Origin: an uncultured Clostridium sp.
GTDB taxonomy: Bacteria > Bacillota > Clostridia > TANB77 > CAG-508
Reading direction: 5' to 3'
Length of the DNA stretch: 7,137 nucleotides
NCBI GenBank assembly: GCA_947428535.1
Contig: CANEMG010000046.1
Location: forward strand, 1 to 7,137
Shown here: one piece after another, positions 1 through 5,577 of the stretch
How the letters are laid out: each line of letters opens with the position of its first letter
How positions within the stretch are numbered: position 1 is the first letter of the stretch
Notes under the pieces: generated by a model
Database searches by the model: none
Told to the model about the DNA's origin: nothing
The model's input: only the letters and a program-made list of their open reading frames with translations
Program-made: the position numbers and the translations under genes

Positions 1-1
1 T

Positions 2-670
2 ATGATAATTATTATGTTAGGAGCACAAGGTACAGGAAAAGGTACAGTTGCAGGATTATTAAGTGAAAGTATTAAAATACCACAAATATCAACAGGAGAT
101 ATTTTTAGAAAAAATATTAGTGATAAAACACCTTTAGGAGTAGAAGCAGACAAATATATATCAAAAGGAAACCTAGTTCCAGATGATATAACAGTTCCAA
201 TGGTAGAAGATAGATTAACTTGGGAAGATGCAAAAAATGGAGCAATATTAGATGGATTTCCTAGAACAATTGAACAAGCAGAAAAATTAGATGAAATGCT
301 AGAAAGAAATGGAAAAAAAGTAGATCTAGTAGTAAATCTAGTAACACCTAGAGAAGAAATAATAGATAGAATGTTAACAAGAAGAGTATGTACAAATCAA
401 GAATGTAAAGCAACATACAATATAAAATTAAGCCCACCAAAAGTAGATGGAATTTGTGATAAATGTGGATCAGCTTTAAAACAGAGAGAAGATGATTCAG
501 ATCCAGAAGCAATAAATAAAAGGCTAGAAATATATGAAGAAAAAACAAGTCCATTAGTTGAATACTATAAAAATAAAGGAGTACTAAGAACAGAAGAGAT
601 TAGTATTTCAATAAACAGAATGGGAGTAGATGTTGCTAAAGATATAATAGGGGAATTAAAAAATGATTAA
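2..670 (+). CDS. adk: Adenylate kinase, zinc-LID long form
   Basis: Cytoplasmic enzyme that interconverts ATP + AMP and 2 ADP. The 222-residue protein has the P-loop GAQGTGKGT (residues 7-15), the AMP-site arginine R36 and the DGFPRT motif (84-89). A long LID domain (about 125-165) carries four cysteines, C130, C135, C152 and C155, followed by the conserved Asp pair D164-D165. The cysteines indicate a structural zinc site, as in Bacillus adenylate kinase. The first pair is spaced CX4C rather than the usual CX2C. Length is normal for the long bacterial form. The ATG at position 2 is chosen because the P-loop then falls at the family's usual distance from the N-terminus; M5 would be too close. 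Its ribosome binding site lies outside the window. It is in the usual place upstream of map and overlaps it by 8 nt, so the two are probably translationally coupled. Confidence 0.97.
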   Translation: MIIIMLGAQGTGKGTVAGLLSESIKIPQISTGDIFRKNISDKTPLGVEADKYISKGNLVPDDITVPMVEDRLTWEDAKNGAILDGFPRTIEQAEKLDEMLERNGKKVDLVVNLVTPREEIIDRMLTRRVCTNQECKATYNIKLSPPKVDGICDKCGSALKQREDDSDPEAINKRLEIYEEKTSPLVEYYKNKGVLRTEEISISINRMGVDVAKDIIGELKND

Positions 671-1433
671 TATAAAATCAAAAAGAGAAATTGAATTAAT
701 GCAAGAAGCTTGTAAAGTTACAGCACAAACTTATGATTATATAGAAAAAATCATAAAACCTGGAATGACAACATTAGAACTTGATAATTTAGCAGAAAAG
801 TTTATAAAAGAACATGGCGGAATACCTGCACAAAAAGGTTATCCAAGCGGGATAAAAGGAGTACCTGATTTCCCAGGAACATTGTGTATATCAATAAATG
901 ATGAAGTAATTCATGGAATTCCATCAAAAGATGTAGTTATAAATGATGGGGATGTTGTTAGTGTTGACTTAGTTGTTTTAAAAAACGGATATAACGGTGA
1001 TGCTGCAAGAACTTTTTTAGTAGGAAGTGTTACTCCTGAAGCAAGAGAACTTGTGGAAGTTACAAAACAATCTTTTTTTGAAGCAATGAAATATGCTAAG
1101 GCTGGAAATAGAATTGGAGATATTTCAAATGCAGTTGAATCATATGTAAAACAGTTTGGATTTTCAGTTGTAAAAGAATTTCAAGGACATGGAATAGGAA
1201 AAGAAATGCATGAAGAACCAGGAGTCCCAAATTACGGAAAACCAGGTAAAGGCCCAAGATTAGTAGCTGGTATGACAATAGCTGTAGAACCAATGGTAAT
1301 AGCAGGAAAATCAGATGTCTGGGAGCTAGAAGATGGTTGGACAATAGCTACACAAGATGGAAGTTTAGCAGCTCATTATGAAAATACAATTTTAATTACA
1401 GAAAATGAGCCAAAGATATTGACAATACTATAA
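663..1433 (+). CDS. map: Methionine aminopeptidase, type I
   Basis: Removes the initiator methionine from nascent proteins at the ribosome; a dinuclear metal peptidase with the pita-bread fold. The 256 residues include all expected active-site residues: H84 in NDEVIHGIP, metal ligands D102, D113, H176 (GHGIG), E209 (AVEP) and E240 (HYENT), plus H183. There is no type II insert and no N-terminal SH3 or zinc extension, so it is the short type Ia form. By alignment from memory with the 248-residue Bacillus subtilis enzyme, it has about seven extra residues near 61-68, between KGY and the LCIS strand. The start ATG lies inside the end of adk (8-nt overlap), with AGGGG at 649-653 and a 9-nt spacer. 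The neighbourhood (adk before, infA after) is classic for Firmicutes. The downstream gap to infA is 104 nt and holds no KOW-domain gene. Confidence 0.97.
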   Translation: MINIKSKREIELMQEACKVTAQTYDYIEKIIKPGMTTLELDNLAEKFIKEHGGIPAQKGYPSGIKGVPDFPGTLCISINDEVIHGIPSKDVVINDGDVVSVDLVVLKNGYNGDAARTFLVGSVTPEARELVEVTKQSFFEAMKYAKAGNRIGDISNAVESYVKQFGFSVVKEFQGHGIGKEMHEEPGVPNYGKPGKGPRLVAGMTIAVEPMVIAGKSDVWELEDGWTIATQDGSLAAHYENTILITENEPKILTIL

Positions 1434-1455
1434 AAATACTATATAATATTCTAGA

Positions 1456-1478
1456 TTTATTGCTTAATAAGCAATAAA
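1456..1478 (+). promoter_or_regulatory. Perfect 10-bp hairpin in the map-infA gap
   Basis: The arms at 1456-1465 and 1469-1478 are exact reverse complements around a 3-nt loop (AAT). The stem is mostly A/T with two G-C pairs, and no T tract follows, so it does not look like a strong terminator. It is followed at once by a perfect tandem repeat of AAAATATGCC (1476-1485 and 1486-1495) that overlaps its last three bases. A role as an RNA processing site or attenuator for infA is inference only. Confidence 0.35.
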
Positions 1479-1521
1479 ATATGCCAAAATATGCCTGTCA
1501 AGGGCTTATTTGTGTTCAAGT

Positions 1522-1530
1522 AAGGGAGGA
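1522..1530 (+). promoter_or_regulatory. Ribosome binding site that sets the infA start
   Basis: AAGGGAGGA is a near-ideal Shine-Dalgarno sequence ending 7 nt before TTG at 1538. It lies inside the longer open frame that begins at ATG 1481. This, together with IF-1 homology starting exactly at the TTG, decides in favour of the TTG. Confidence 0.85.
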
Positions 1531-1537
1531 TTTTAAC

Positions 1538-1756
1538 TTGTCTAAAGAAGATGTAATCGAAGTTGAAGGTATTGTAGTAGAAACATTGCCAAATACAAAT
1601 TTTAAAGTAGAATTAGAGAATGGACATCAAGTATTAGCACATATATCTGGAAAGTTAAGAATGAACTATATAAAAATTCTACCAGGTGACAAAGTAAAAT
1701 TAGAATTATCACCATATGATCTAACTAAAGGAAGAATTACTTGGAGAGCAAAATAA
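1538..1756 (+). CDS. infA: Translation initiation factor IF-1 (TTG start)
   Basis: IF-1 binds the 30S A site and works with IF-2 and IF-3 to select initiator tRNA. Read from the TTG, the protein is 72 residues, the exact standard length, and begins [11 protein letters not shown] as in the family. It is a single OB fold (S1-like) with the conserved stretches ENGH (27-30), [13 protein letters not shown] (33-45), LPGDKV (48-53) and [11 protein letters not shown] (58-68). An ATG at 1481 is in frame but would add 19 unrelated residues and has no ribosome binding site, so it is rejected. The TTG codon is unusual for such a highly expressed core gene. infA lies between map and rpmJ as in most Firmicutes. 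Confidence 0.96.
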   Translation: MSKEDVIEVEGIVVETLPNTNFKVELENGHQVLAHISGKLRMNYIKILPGDKVKLELSPYDLTKGRITWRAK

Positions 1757-1868
1757 AGTAAAAAATAAGGACATTCCTTCAAATCAGAAACAAATAGTTG
1801 GGTGTGTACATAGACTGAAATGATCGGAATTGGCTTATCTCGATAAATAAAATTTAGGAGGGGAAAAA
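1757..1868 (+). other. infA-rpmJ gap
   Basis: These 112 nt hold no gene. Visible structure is weak: AAGGA/TCCTT arms at 1767-1779 with a 3-nt loop, and TTAT/ATAA around CTCG at 1835-1846. The strong Shine-Dalgarno AGGAGGGG at 1856-1863 serves rpmJ with a 5-nt spacer. There is no terminator-like T tract, so transcription probably reads through. Confidence 0.5.
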
Positions 1869-1982
1869 ATGAAAGTAAGACCATCAGTTAAAAAAATATG
1901 TGAAAAATGCAAAATCATCAAAAGAAAAGGTGTTGTTAGAGTGATTTGCGAAAACCCAAAGCATAAACAAAGACAAGGATAA
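1869..1982 (+). CDS. rpmJ: Ribosomal protein L36, zinc-binding form (bL36)
   Basis: Small zinc-ribbon protein of the 50S subunit. This short frame encodes 37 residues beginning [15 protein letters not shown] and ending KHKQRQG, the standard length and ends of the family. The zinc ligands C11, C14, C27 and H32 are all present, so this is the C+ form, not the zinc-free paralogue made during zinc starvation. The start ATG follows AGGAGGGG (1856-1863) by 5 nt. It sits between infA and rpsM, its normal place in Firmicutes. Confidence 0.97.
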   Translation: MKVRPSVKKICEKCKIIKRKGVVRVICENPKHKQRQG

Positions 1983-2182
1983 TTATTAAAATTAAATTTG
2001 ATATTAACACAACTATGTAGCGGCTGTCAGAGTACTGATAATCATAATTGTGTTTATATATATGTCAGAAAATGATTAGATTACTATTTTATTTATAATT
2101 GTATATAAATAAAATACATTTCAGGTTTAATTATCTATGACAAGCAAAGTAAAGATAAAAATTTATGGAGGTGCAAAAATTT
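1983..2182 (+). promoter_or_regulatory. Structured gap (possible leader) before rpsM
   Basis: A 200-nt gene-free gap marks the spc/alpha operon junction. Two alternative pairings are visible. One is a small hairpin, TGTCAG/CTGATA (2025-2030 with 2035-2040, one G-U pair, loop AGTA). The other is a larger stem, AGTA/TACT (2031-2034 with 2082-2085) plus TAATCAT/ATGATTA (2039-2045 with 2072-2078), enclosing 26 nt. They share bases, so they could not form together. In E. coli, S4 represses the alpha operon by binding RNA at the start of rpsM; the location fits such a site, but I see no recognisable match to a known S4 leader. No convincing -35/-10 pair was found. Confidence 0.35.
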
Positions 2183-2186
2183 ATGG
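2157..2186 (+). repeat. 12-bp direct repeat around the rpsM ribosome binding site
   Basis: AAAAATTTATGG occurs at 2157-2168 and again at 2175-2186. Both copies include an ATG: the first (2165) overlaps the Shine-Dalgarno TGGAGGTG (2166-2173), the second (2183) is the true rpsM start. The two ATGs are in the same frame. Only the second is preceded by the Shine-Dalgarno, 9 nt away, and only it gives the family N-terminus MARIAGVD. Confidence 0.6.
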
Positions 2187-2548
2187 CTCGTATAGCAGGA
2201 GTTGATTTACCTAGAGAAAAAAGAGTAGAAATAGGATTAACATATATATATGGTATAGGATTACCTAGTTCTCAAAAAATTCTTAAAAGTTCTGGAATAA
2301 ATCCAGATACTAGAGTAAAAGATTTAACAGATGATGAAGTAGCAAAAATAAGAAAAGCTATGGAAGACTTTAAAGTAGAAGGTGATTTAAGAAGAGAAGT
2401 AGCTTTAAATATTAAAAGACTTACTGAAATAGGATGTTACAGAGGAATCAGACATAGAAGAGGACTACCTGTAAGAGGACAAAGAACAAAAACTAATGCT
2501 CGTACAAGAAAAGGTCCTAGAAAATTAGTAAGTAAAAGCAAAAAATAA
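2183..2548 (+). CDS. rpsM: Ribosomal protein S13 (uS13)
   Basis: 30S head protein that contacts the 50S subunit through intersubunit bridges and touches P-site tRNA with its basic tail. The 121-residue product from ATG 2183 matches the usual length. It has the N-terminal [10 protein letters not shown], a helical helix-two-turn-helix region (about 12-60), and the conserved [20 protein letters not shown] segment (90-109) followed by a lysine-rich tail. An ATG six codons upstream (2165) would add MEVQKF, but overlaps the Shine-Dalgarno and does not fit the family. It is the first gene of the alpha-operon block rpsM-rpsK-rpsD-rpoA-rplQ. Confidence 0.97.
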   Translation: MARIAGVDLPREKRVEIGLTYIYGIGLPSSQKILKSSGINPDTRVKDLTDDEVAKIRKAMEDFKVEGDLRREVALNIKRLTEIGCYRGIRHRRGLPVRGQRTKTNARTRKGPRKLVSKSKK

Positions 2549-2582
2549 AATATAAATAATATTTAAGGGAGGGAAATACCAA

Positions 2583-2984
2583 ATGGCTAAAGCTAATAAT
2601 GCTAAGAAAACAGGTATCAGAAGAAGAGAAAGAAAAAACATAGATAAAGGTGCAGCTCATATTCATTCTAGTTTTAATAATACAATAGTTTCTATAACAG
2701 ATACTCAAGGAAACGTTATTTCTTGGGCAAGTGCTGGTGAATTAGGATTTAAAGGTTCTAGAAAAAGTACACCATTTGCAGCTGGTCAAGCAGCAGAAAC
2801 AGCGGCTAAAACAGCTATGGAACATGGATTAAAAACAGTTGATGTATATGTAAAAGGGCCAGGAGCTGGTCGTGAAGCTGCAATCAGATCATTACAAACA
2901 GCTGGATTAGATATAACAATGATAAAAGATGTTACTCCAATACCACATAATGGTTGTAGACCACCAAAAAGAAGAAGAGTATAG
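2583..2984 (+). CDS. rpsK: Ribosomal protein S11 (uS11)
   Basis: 30S platform protein near the mRNA exit side of the E site. The protein is 133 residues. Diagnostic stretches are [16 protein letters not shown] (25-40), [13 protein letters not shown] (55-67), [13 protein letters not shown] (92-104) and the C-terminal [14 protein letters not shown]123-G124 corresponds to the Asn-Gly of E. coli S11 (N119) that is known to convert to isoaspartate, so that site is conserved. The ribosome binding site AAGGGAGGG (2565-2573) lies 9 nt before the ATG. Only 34 nt separate it from rpsM. Confidence 0.97.
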   Translation: MAKANNAKKTGIRRRERKNIDKGAAHIHSSFNNTIVSITDTQGNVISWASAGELGFKGSRKSTPFAAGQAAETAAKTAMEHGLKTVDVYVKGPGAGREAAIRSLQTAGLDITMIKDVTPIPHNGCRPPKRRRV

Positions 2985-2995
2985 AATAAATAGTA

Positions 2996-3015
2996 AGGTT
3001 TCATAAAGTAAACCT
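2996..3015 (+). promoter_or_regulatory. Small hairpin in the rpsK-rpsD gap
   Basis: AGGTTT (2996-3001) and AAACCT (3010-3015) are exact complements around an 8-nt loop. No T tract follows, so it is not a terminator. Its place in the 78-nt gap before rpsD would suit a translational control or processing site, but a 6-bp stem in AT-rich DNA is weak evidence. Confidence 0.25.
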
Positions 3016-3062
3016 AGTTAAAGAGTATAAAGAAATTTATAGAAAGAGGTGTATTTAAACAA

Positions 3063-3689
3063 ATGGCAAGATATAAAGACGAACAATGTCGTATATGCCG
3101 TAGAGAAGGACAAAAATTGTTCTTAAAAGGTGCAAGATGTTATTCTGATAAATGTAGTGTAACAAGAAGAAATTATGCTCCAGGACAACACGGACAAAAA
3201 AGAACAAAACTTTCTGAATACGGTACTCAATTAAGAGAAAAACAAAAAACTAGATCATTCTACGGTGTAGGTGAAAAACAATTTAGAAAATATTTCGAAA
3301 TGGCTTCTAATAAAAAAGGTATAACAGGTACAAACCTTTTACAAATATTAGAAAGTAGATTAGATAATGTTGTATATAGATTAGGATTAGGTGTTTCAAG
3401 ACCACAAGCTAGACAAATAGTAACACATGGAAATATAGAAGTTAATGGTGTTAAAACAGATGTAGCTTCTTATTTAGTAAAACCAGGGGATGTTATTTCA
3501 GTTAGAGAATCTAAAAGAAATAATGGTGTAATAAAAGCTAATATTGAAGCAGGATCTGTTAGACCAATTCCAGAATGGTTAGAATTAGATAGCAAAAACT
3601 TAAGTGCAAAAGTAGTAAGACTAGTAAATAGAGAAGAAATCGATTTACCAGTTGAAGAACATTTAATTATAGAGTTATACTCTAAATAA
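3063..3689 (+). CDS. rpsD: Ribosomal protein S4, zinc-binding form (uS4)
   Basis: Primary 16S rRNA binder that nucleates 30S body assembly; in several bacteria it also represses its own operon. The 208 residues include a zinc site C9, C12, C26, C31 (CX2C and CX4C), as in Thermus S4 and unlike the cysteine-free Bacillus subtilis protein. The conserved NYAPGQHGQ follows (37-45), then the S4 RNA-binding domain (about 98-160, with [13 protein letters not shown] and GNIEVNG) and the C-terminal IPEWLELD segment. The ribosome binding site is AAGAGGTG (3044-3051) with a long 11-nt spacer. Here rpsD sits inside the alpha operon, unlike B. subtilis where it is elsewhere. Confidence 0.97.
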   Translation: MARYKDEQCRICRREGQKLFLKGARCYSDKCSVTRRNYAPGQHGQKRTKLSEYGTQLREKQKTRSFYGVGEKQFRKYFEMASNKKGITGTNLLQILESRLDNVVYRLGLGVSRPQARQIVTHGNIEVNGVKTDVASYLVKPGDVISVRESKRNNGVIKANIEAGSVRPIPEWLELDSKNLSAKVVRLVNREEIDLPVEEHLIIELYSK

Positions 3690-3742
3690 TAATTTAAATA
3701 CTTAGGATACGTACGTAAGAGAGAGATTAAGTTTTTAGAGGG

Positions 3743-3759
3743 CCTAATGGCCTATTAGG
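3743..3759 (+). promoter_or_regulatory. Hairpin covering part of the rpoA ribosome binding site
   Basis: CCTAAT (3743-3748) is the exact complement of ATTAGG (3754-3759), with loop GGCCT. The right arm contains the first three bases of the rpoA Shine-Dalgarno AGGAGG (3757-3762). An alternative pairing, GGCC (3741-3744) with GGCC (3749-3752) around TAAT, uses the same bases and leaves the Shine-Dalgarno free. A translation on/off switch for rpoA is an inference from this geometry. Confidence 0.45.
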
Positions 3760-3767
3760 AGGTAAGA

Positions 3768-4715
3768 ATGATTGAATTTGAAAAACCAAACATCGAATGT
3801 ATAGAGGCAGACGATAAGAGGAATTATGCAAAATTCATATGTGAACCATTAGAGCGTGGATATGGAATGACAATAGGAAATTCTTTAAGAAGAATTTTAT
3901 TATCATCATTGCCAGGAGCTGCTATAACAAGTGTTAAAATTAACGGCGTAGTACATGAATTTTCTACAATACCTGGTGTCGTAGAAGATGTTCCTGAGTT
4001 AATTGTTAATTTAAAAAATGTAAGACTTAAAGTTTTTGATAACGAAGAAAAAATTATTAGAGTAGATTTCAAAGGTGCTGGAGAAATAAAAGCAGCTGAT
4101 ATAGTAACAGATGGAACAGTTGAAATATTAAATCCAGAACTACATATAGCAACAACTTCAAGTAATGCAGATTTACACATGGAAATGACAGTAAATAGAG
4201 GTAGAGGATATAATGTTGCTGAGAAAAATAAAAAAGATAATATGTCAATAGATGTATTAGCAATAGATTCTATATTTACTCCAGTAAAAAAAGTAAATTA
4301 TTCTGTTGAAAATACAAGAGTTGGACAAATGGTTGATTACGATAAATTAACAATTGAAGTGTGGACAGATGGTAGTTTAAAACCATTTGAAGCATTAAGT
4401 TTAGCTGCAAAAGTTATGACAGGTCATTTAGAATTATTTATTGACTTATCAGAAACAGCTAAAAATACTCAAGTTATGGTTGAAAAAGAAGAATCAAAGA
4501 AAGAGAAAGTTTTAGAGATGCCTATAGAGGAATTAGAACTTTCTGTAAGATCATACAATTGCTTAAAGAGAGCAGGAATCGCAACTGTTGAAGATTTAGC
4601 AAATAAATCTCAAGAAGATATGATGAAAGTTAGAAATCTTGGTAAAAAATCATTAGATGAAGTTACAAACAAATTGATTGCTTTAGGTTTAAACTTTACA
4701 TCAGAAGAAGAATAA
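3768..4715 (+). CDS. rpoA: RNA polymerase alpha subunit
   Basis: Alpha forms the dimer that scaffolds beta and beta' assembly, and its C-terminal domain binds UP elements and activators. The 315 residues contain the N-terminal assembly domain (about 1-230, with the signature [25 protein letters not shown] starting at residue 29, whose [11 protein letters not shown] core is the dimer interface). An acidic/lysine linker (about 235-250, [10 protein letters not shown]) follows, then the C-terminal domain (about 250-310). The DNA-contacting residues are present: R261 and N264 (matching E. coli R265 and N268) and the NLGKKSLDE turn (290-298). Length is normal. The ribosome binding site AGGAGG (3757-3762) is 5 nt from the ATG. 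rplQ starts 24 nt after its stop. Confidence 0.98.
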   Translation: MIEFEKPNIECIEADDKRNYAKFICEPLERGYGMTIGNSLRRILLSSLPGAAITSVKINGVVHEFSTIPGVVEDVPELIVNLKNVRLKVFDNEEKIIRVDFKGAGEIKAADIVTDGTVEILNPELHIATTSSNADLHMEMTVNRGRGYNVAEKNKKDNMSIDVLAIDSIFTPVKKVNYSVENTRVGQMVDYDKLTIEVWTDGSLKPFEALSLAAKVMTGHLELFIDLSETAKNTQVMVEKEESKKEKVLEMPIEELELSVRSYNCLKRAGIATVEDLANKSQEDMMKVRNLGKKSLDEVTNKLIALGLNFTSEEE

Positions 4716-4720
4716 TTTTT

Positions 4721-4731
4721 AAGGAAGGTGG
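4721..4731 (+). promoter_or_regulatory. Ribosome binding site that sets the rplQ start
   Basis: AAGGAAGGTGG ends 8 nt before GTG at 4740. An in-frame GTG at 4728 lies inside this Shine-Dalgarno and therefore cannot be the start it serves. L17 homology (MAGTRKLG) begins at 4740. Confidence 0.8.
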
Positions 4732-4739
4732 AAAGTAAA

Positions 4740-5249
4740 GTGGCAGGAACAAGAAAACTTGGAAAACCAACTGATCAAAGATTAGCAATGCTTAAATGTC
4801 AAGCTACAGATTTAATATTAAATGGTAAAATAGTTACTACAGAAGCAAGAGCAAAAGAAGTAAAATCAATTGTAGATAGCATTATAGCATTAGCTGTTAA
4901 AGAACATAAAAACTTTGAAGAAGTAGAAGTAAAAGTTGTTAAAGCTAAATTAGATAATAATGGAAGAAAAGTTACAGAAAAAGTAACAAGTAAAAATGGT
5001 AAAGAATATTTAAAAGTTGTTAAAGAAGAAAAAATGGAAAAAAGACAAAAAGATATGCCAACAAGATTAAATGCTAGAAGAAAAATAATGAAAAAAGTTA
5101 ACAAAGTTGAAGGTGTTGACTTAATAGATAAATTATTTAACGAATTAGCTCCAAAATATGAAGATAGAGTTGGTGGTTATACAAGAATATTAAAAATGGA
5201 ACCTAGAAAAGGTGACAATGCAGATAAAGCAATTTTAATGTTAGTATAA
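4740..5249 (+). CDS. rplQ: Ribosomal protein L17 with lysine-rich insert (bL17)
   Basis: 50S protein near the peptide exit tunnel. From GTG 4740 the product is 169 residues. It begins [14 protein letters not shown] and keeps the family core: [22 protein letters not shown] (26-47, two strands and a helix), [10 protein letters not shown] (109-118), [10 protein letters not shown] (131-140) and [17 protein letters not shown] (143-159). Typical bacterial L17 is about 112-130 residues. The excess is one block at about 56-105, rich in Lys, Glu and Val, between the helix ending LAVKEH and RLNARR. I recall comparable inserts in Lachnospiraceae-type Clostridia, so this is probably a lineage trait rather than an error. 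It is the last gene of the operon, followed 41 nt later by a terminator hairpin. Confidence 0.95.
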   Translation: MAGTRKLGKPTDQRLAMLKCQATDLILNGKIVTTEARAKEVKSIVDSIIALAVKEHKNFEEVEVKVVKAKLDNNGRKVTEKVTSKNGKEYLKVVKEEKMEKRQKDMPTRLNARRKIMKKVNKVEGVDLIDKLFNELAPKYEDRVGGYTRILKMEPRKGDNADKAILMLV

Positions 5250-5290
5250 TTTAAAAGTATGTACATTAGTGCATTCAAAAATATATAGAT

Positions 5291-5316
5291 AAAAGTAAGC
5301 CGTAAGGCTTCTTTTT
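5291..5316 (+). terminator. Intrinsic terminator after rplQ
   Basis: AAGCC (5297-5301) pairs with GGCTT (5306-5310) around the GNRA-type loop GTAA, and CTTTTT follows directly. With one mismatch (T5296/C5311), the A-rich left flank (5291-5295) also pairs with the T tract, so the hairpin could act in both directions. The position just past the last operon gene fits. Confidence 0.85.
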
Positions 5317-5347
5317 AGTAGGAAAGTGCTCTGCATTTCCTACTAAA
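5314..5347 (+). repeat. Long perfect inverted repeat (12-bp stem)
   Basis: TTTAGTAGGAAA (5314-5325) is the exact complement of TTTCCTACTAAA (5336-5347). Inside, TGC (5327-5329) pairs with GCA (5333-5335) around loop TCT, with G5326 bulged. It shares three bases with the T tract of the terminator, so forming one could affect the other. No T tract follows on either strand, so it is not itself a standard terminator. Confidence 0.65.
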
Positions 5348-5366
5348 TAAAAGCTTCGCTAATTTT

Positions 5367-5398
5367 TGCACACGATTTTGTACAACAAAATCGGCGCA
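5367..5398 (+). repeat. Inverted repeat (9-bp stem plus 3-bp base)
   Basis: CGATTTTGT (5373-5381) is the exact complement of ACAAAATCG (5385-5393), with a 3-nt loop ACA. An outer TGC/GCA pair of arms (5367-5369 with 5396-5398) is separated by a small internal loop. No T tract follows, so a structured RNA or palindromic element is more likely than a terminator. Confidence 0.6.
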
Positions 5399-5400
5399 TC

Positions 5401-5466
5401 GAACAAATACGTGGACAATTTAGTAAATTTTATATTTTGTAATTATCATATTGTCCACTTTTGTTC
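5401..5466 (+). repeat. Two-part long inverted repeat, 7 + 9 bp arms
   Basis: GAACAAA (5401-5407) pairs with TTTGTTC (5460-5466), and GTGGACAAT (5411-5419) with ATTGTCCAC (5450-5458). The two stems are joined by an internal loop of 3 nt against 1 nt and enclose 30 nt of AT-rich sequence. Sixteen matched pairs over a 66-nt span are unlikely by chance. It could be a stem-loop RNA, a weak terminator (TTTTGTT lies in the right arm), or the ends of a tiny palindromic element. Confidence 0.6.
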
Positions 5467-5510
5467 TACATATGTAATGAAAATGTATTATAAAATTAAT
5501 AAAAAATAAA

Positions 5511-5539
5511 TTGAGTTTAGTAGACTTTTAGAATAAAAT
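5511..5539 (+). promoter_or_regulatory. Sigma-A-like promoter for the surface-protein gene
   Basis: TTGAGT (5511-5516, four of six consensus bases) and TAAAAT (5534-5539, five of six) are separated by exactly 17 nt. A start near 5546 would give a leader of roughly 30 nt containing the ribosome binding site. It follows a terminator, so the gene needs its own promoter. The -10 sequence is repeated before the second gene copy (6809-6814), but the -35 is not (AACAGT at 6786-6791). Confidence 0.5.
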
Positions 5540-5577
5540 ATAAATATATGCTATGATAAAATAAAGGATGAGTTTAA

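Larger units (their letters stand above)
5250..5577 (+). other. Gene-free stretch with clustered inverted repeats
   Basis: These 328 nt hold no plausible gene on either strand. In order they contain the rplQ terminator (5291-5316), a 12-bp inverted repeat (5314-5347), a 9-bp inverted repeat (5373-5393), a long two-part inverted repeat (5401-5466), an AT-rich spacer, a sigma-A-like promoter (5511-5539) and the ribosome binding site AAAGGATG (5563-5570) of the next gene. The part between 5320 and 5410 looks less AT-rich than its surroundings. No tRNA, riboswitch or CRISPR pattern was recognised. Confidence 0.7.

Noticed and set aside
1481..1537. In-frame ATG 19 codons upstream of the infA TTG
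   Set aside because: The extension is unrelated to IF-1, the ATG lacks a ribosome binding site, and the frame runs through a near-ideal Shine-Dalgarno placed for the TTG.
2094..2099. TATAAT hexamer before rpsM as a promoter
   Set aside because: No acceptable -35 lies 16-18 nt upstream, and such hexamers are common in AT-rich sequence.
3708..3717. TACGTACGTA palindrome between rpsD and rpoA as an operator
   Set aside because: It is a short repeat of TACG that is palindromic by composition; nothing else supports protein binding.
4728..4739. GTG at 4728 as rplQ start
   Set aside because: It lies within the Shine-Dalgarno sequence itself and would add four residues not found in L17; GTG 4740 fits spacing and family.
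348..5104. Open frames on the minus strand opposite the ribosomal genes and the surface-protein gene
   Set aside because: They are Leu/Phe/Ile-rich mirror frames of AT-rich coding DNA, without ribosome binding sites or family resemblance.
5549..5557. Extended -10 (TGCTATGAT) just before the first surface-protein gene
   Set aside because: A transcript starting about 7 nt downstream would begin at the Shine-Dalgarno; the TTGAGT-17-TAAAAT pair further upstream is better placed.
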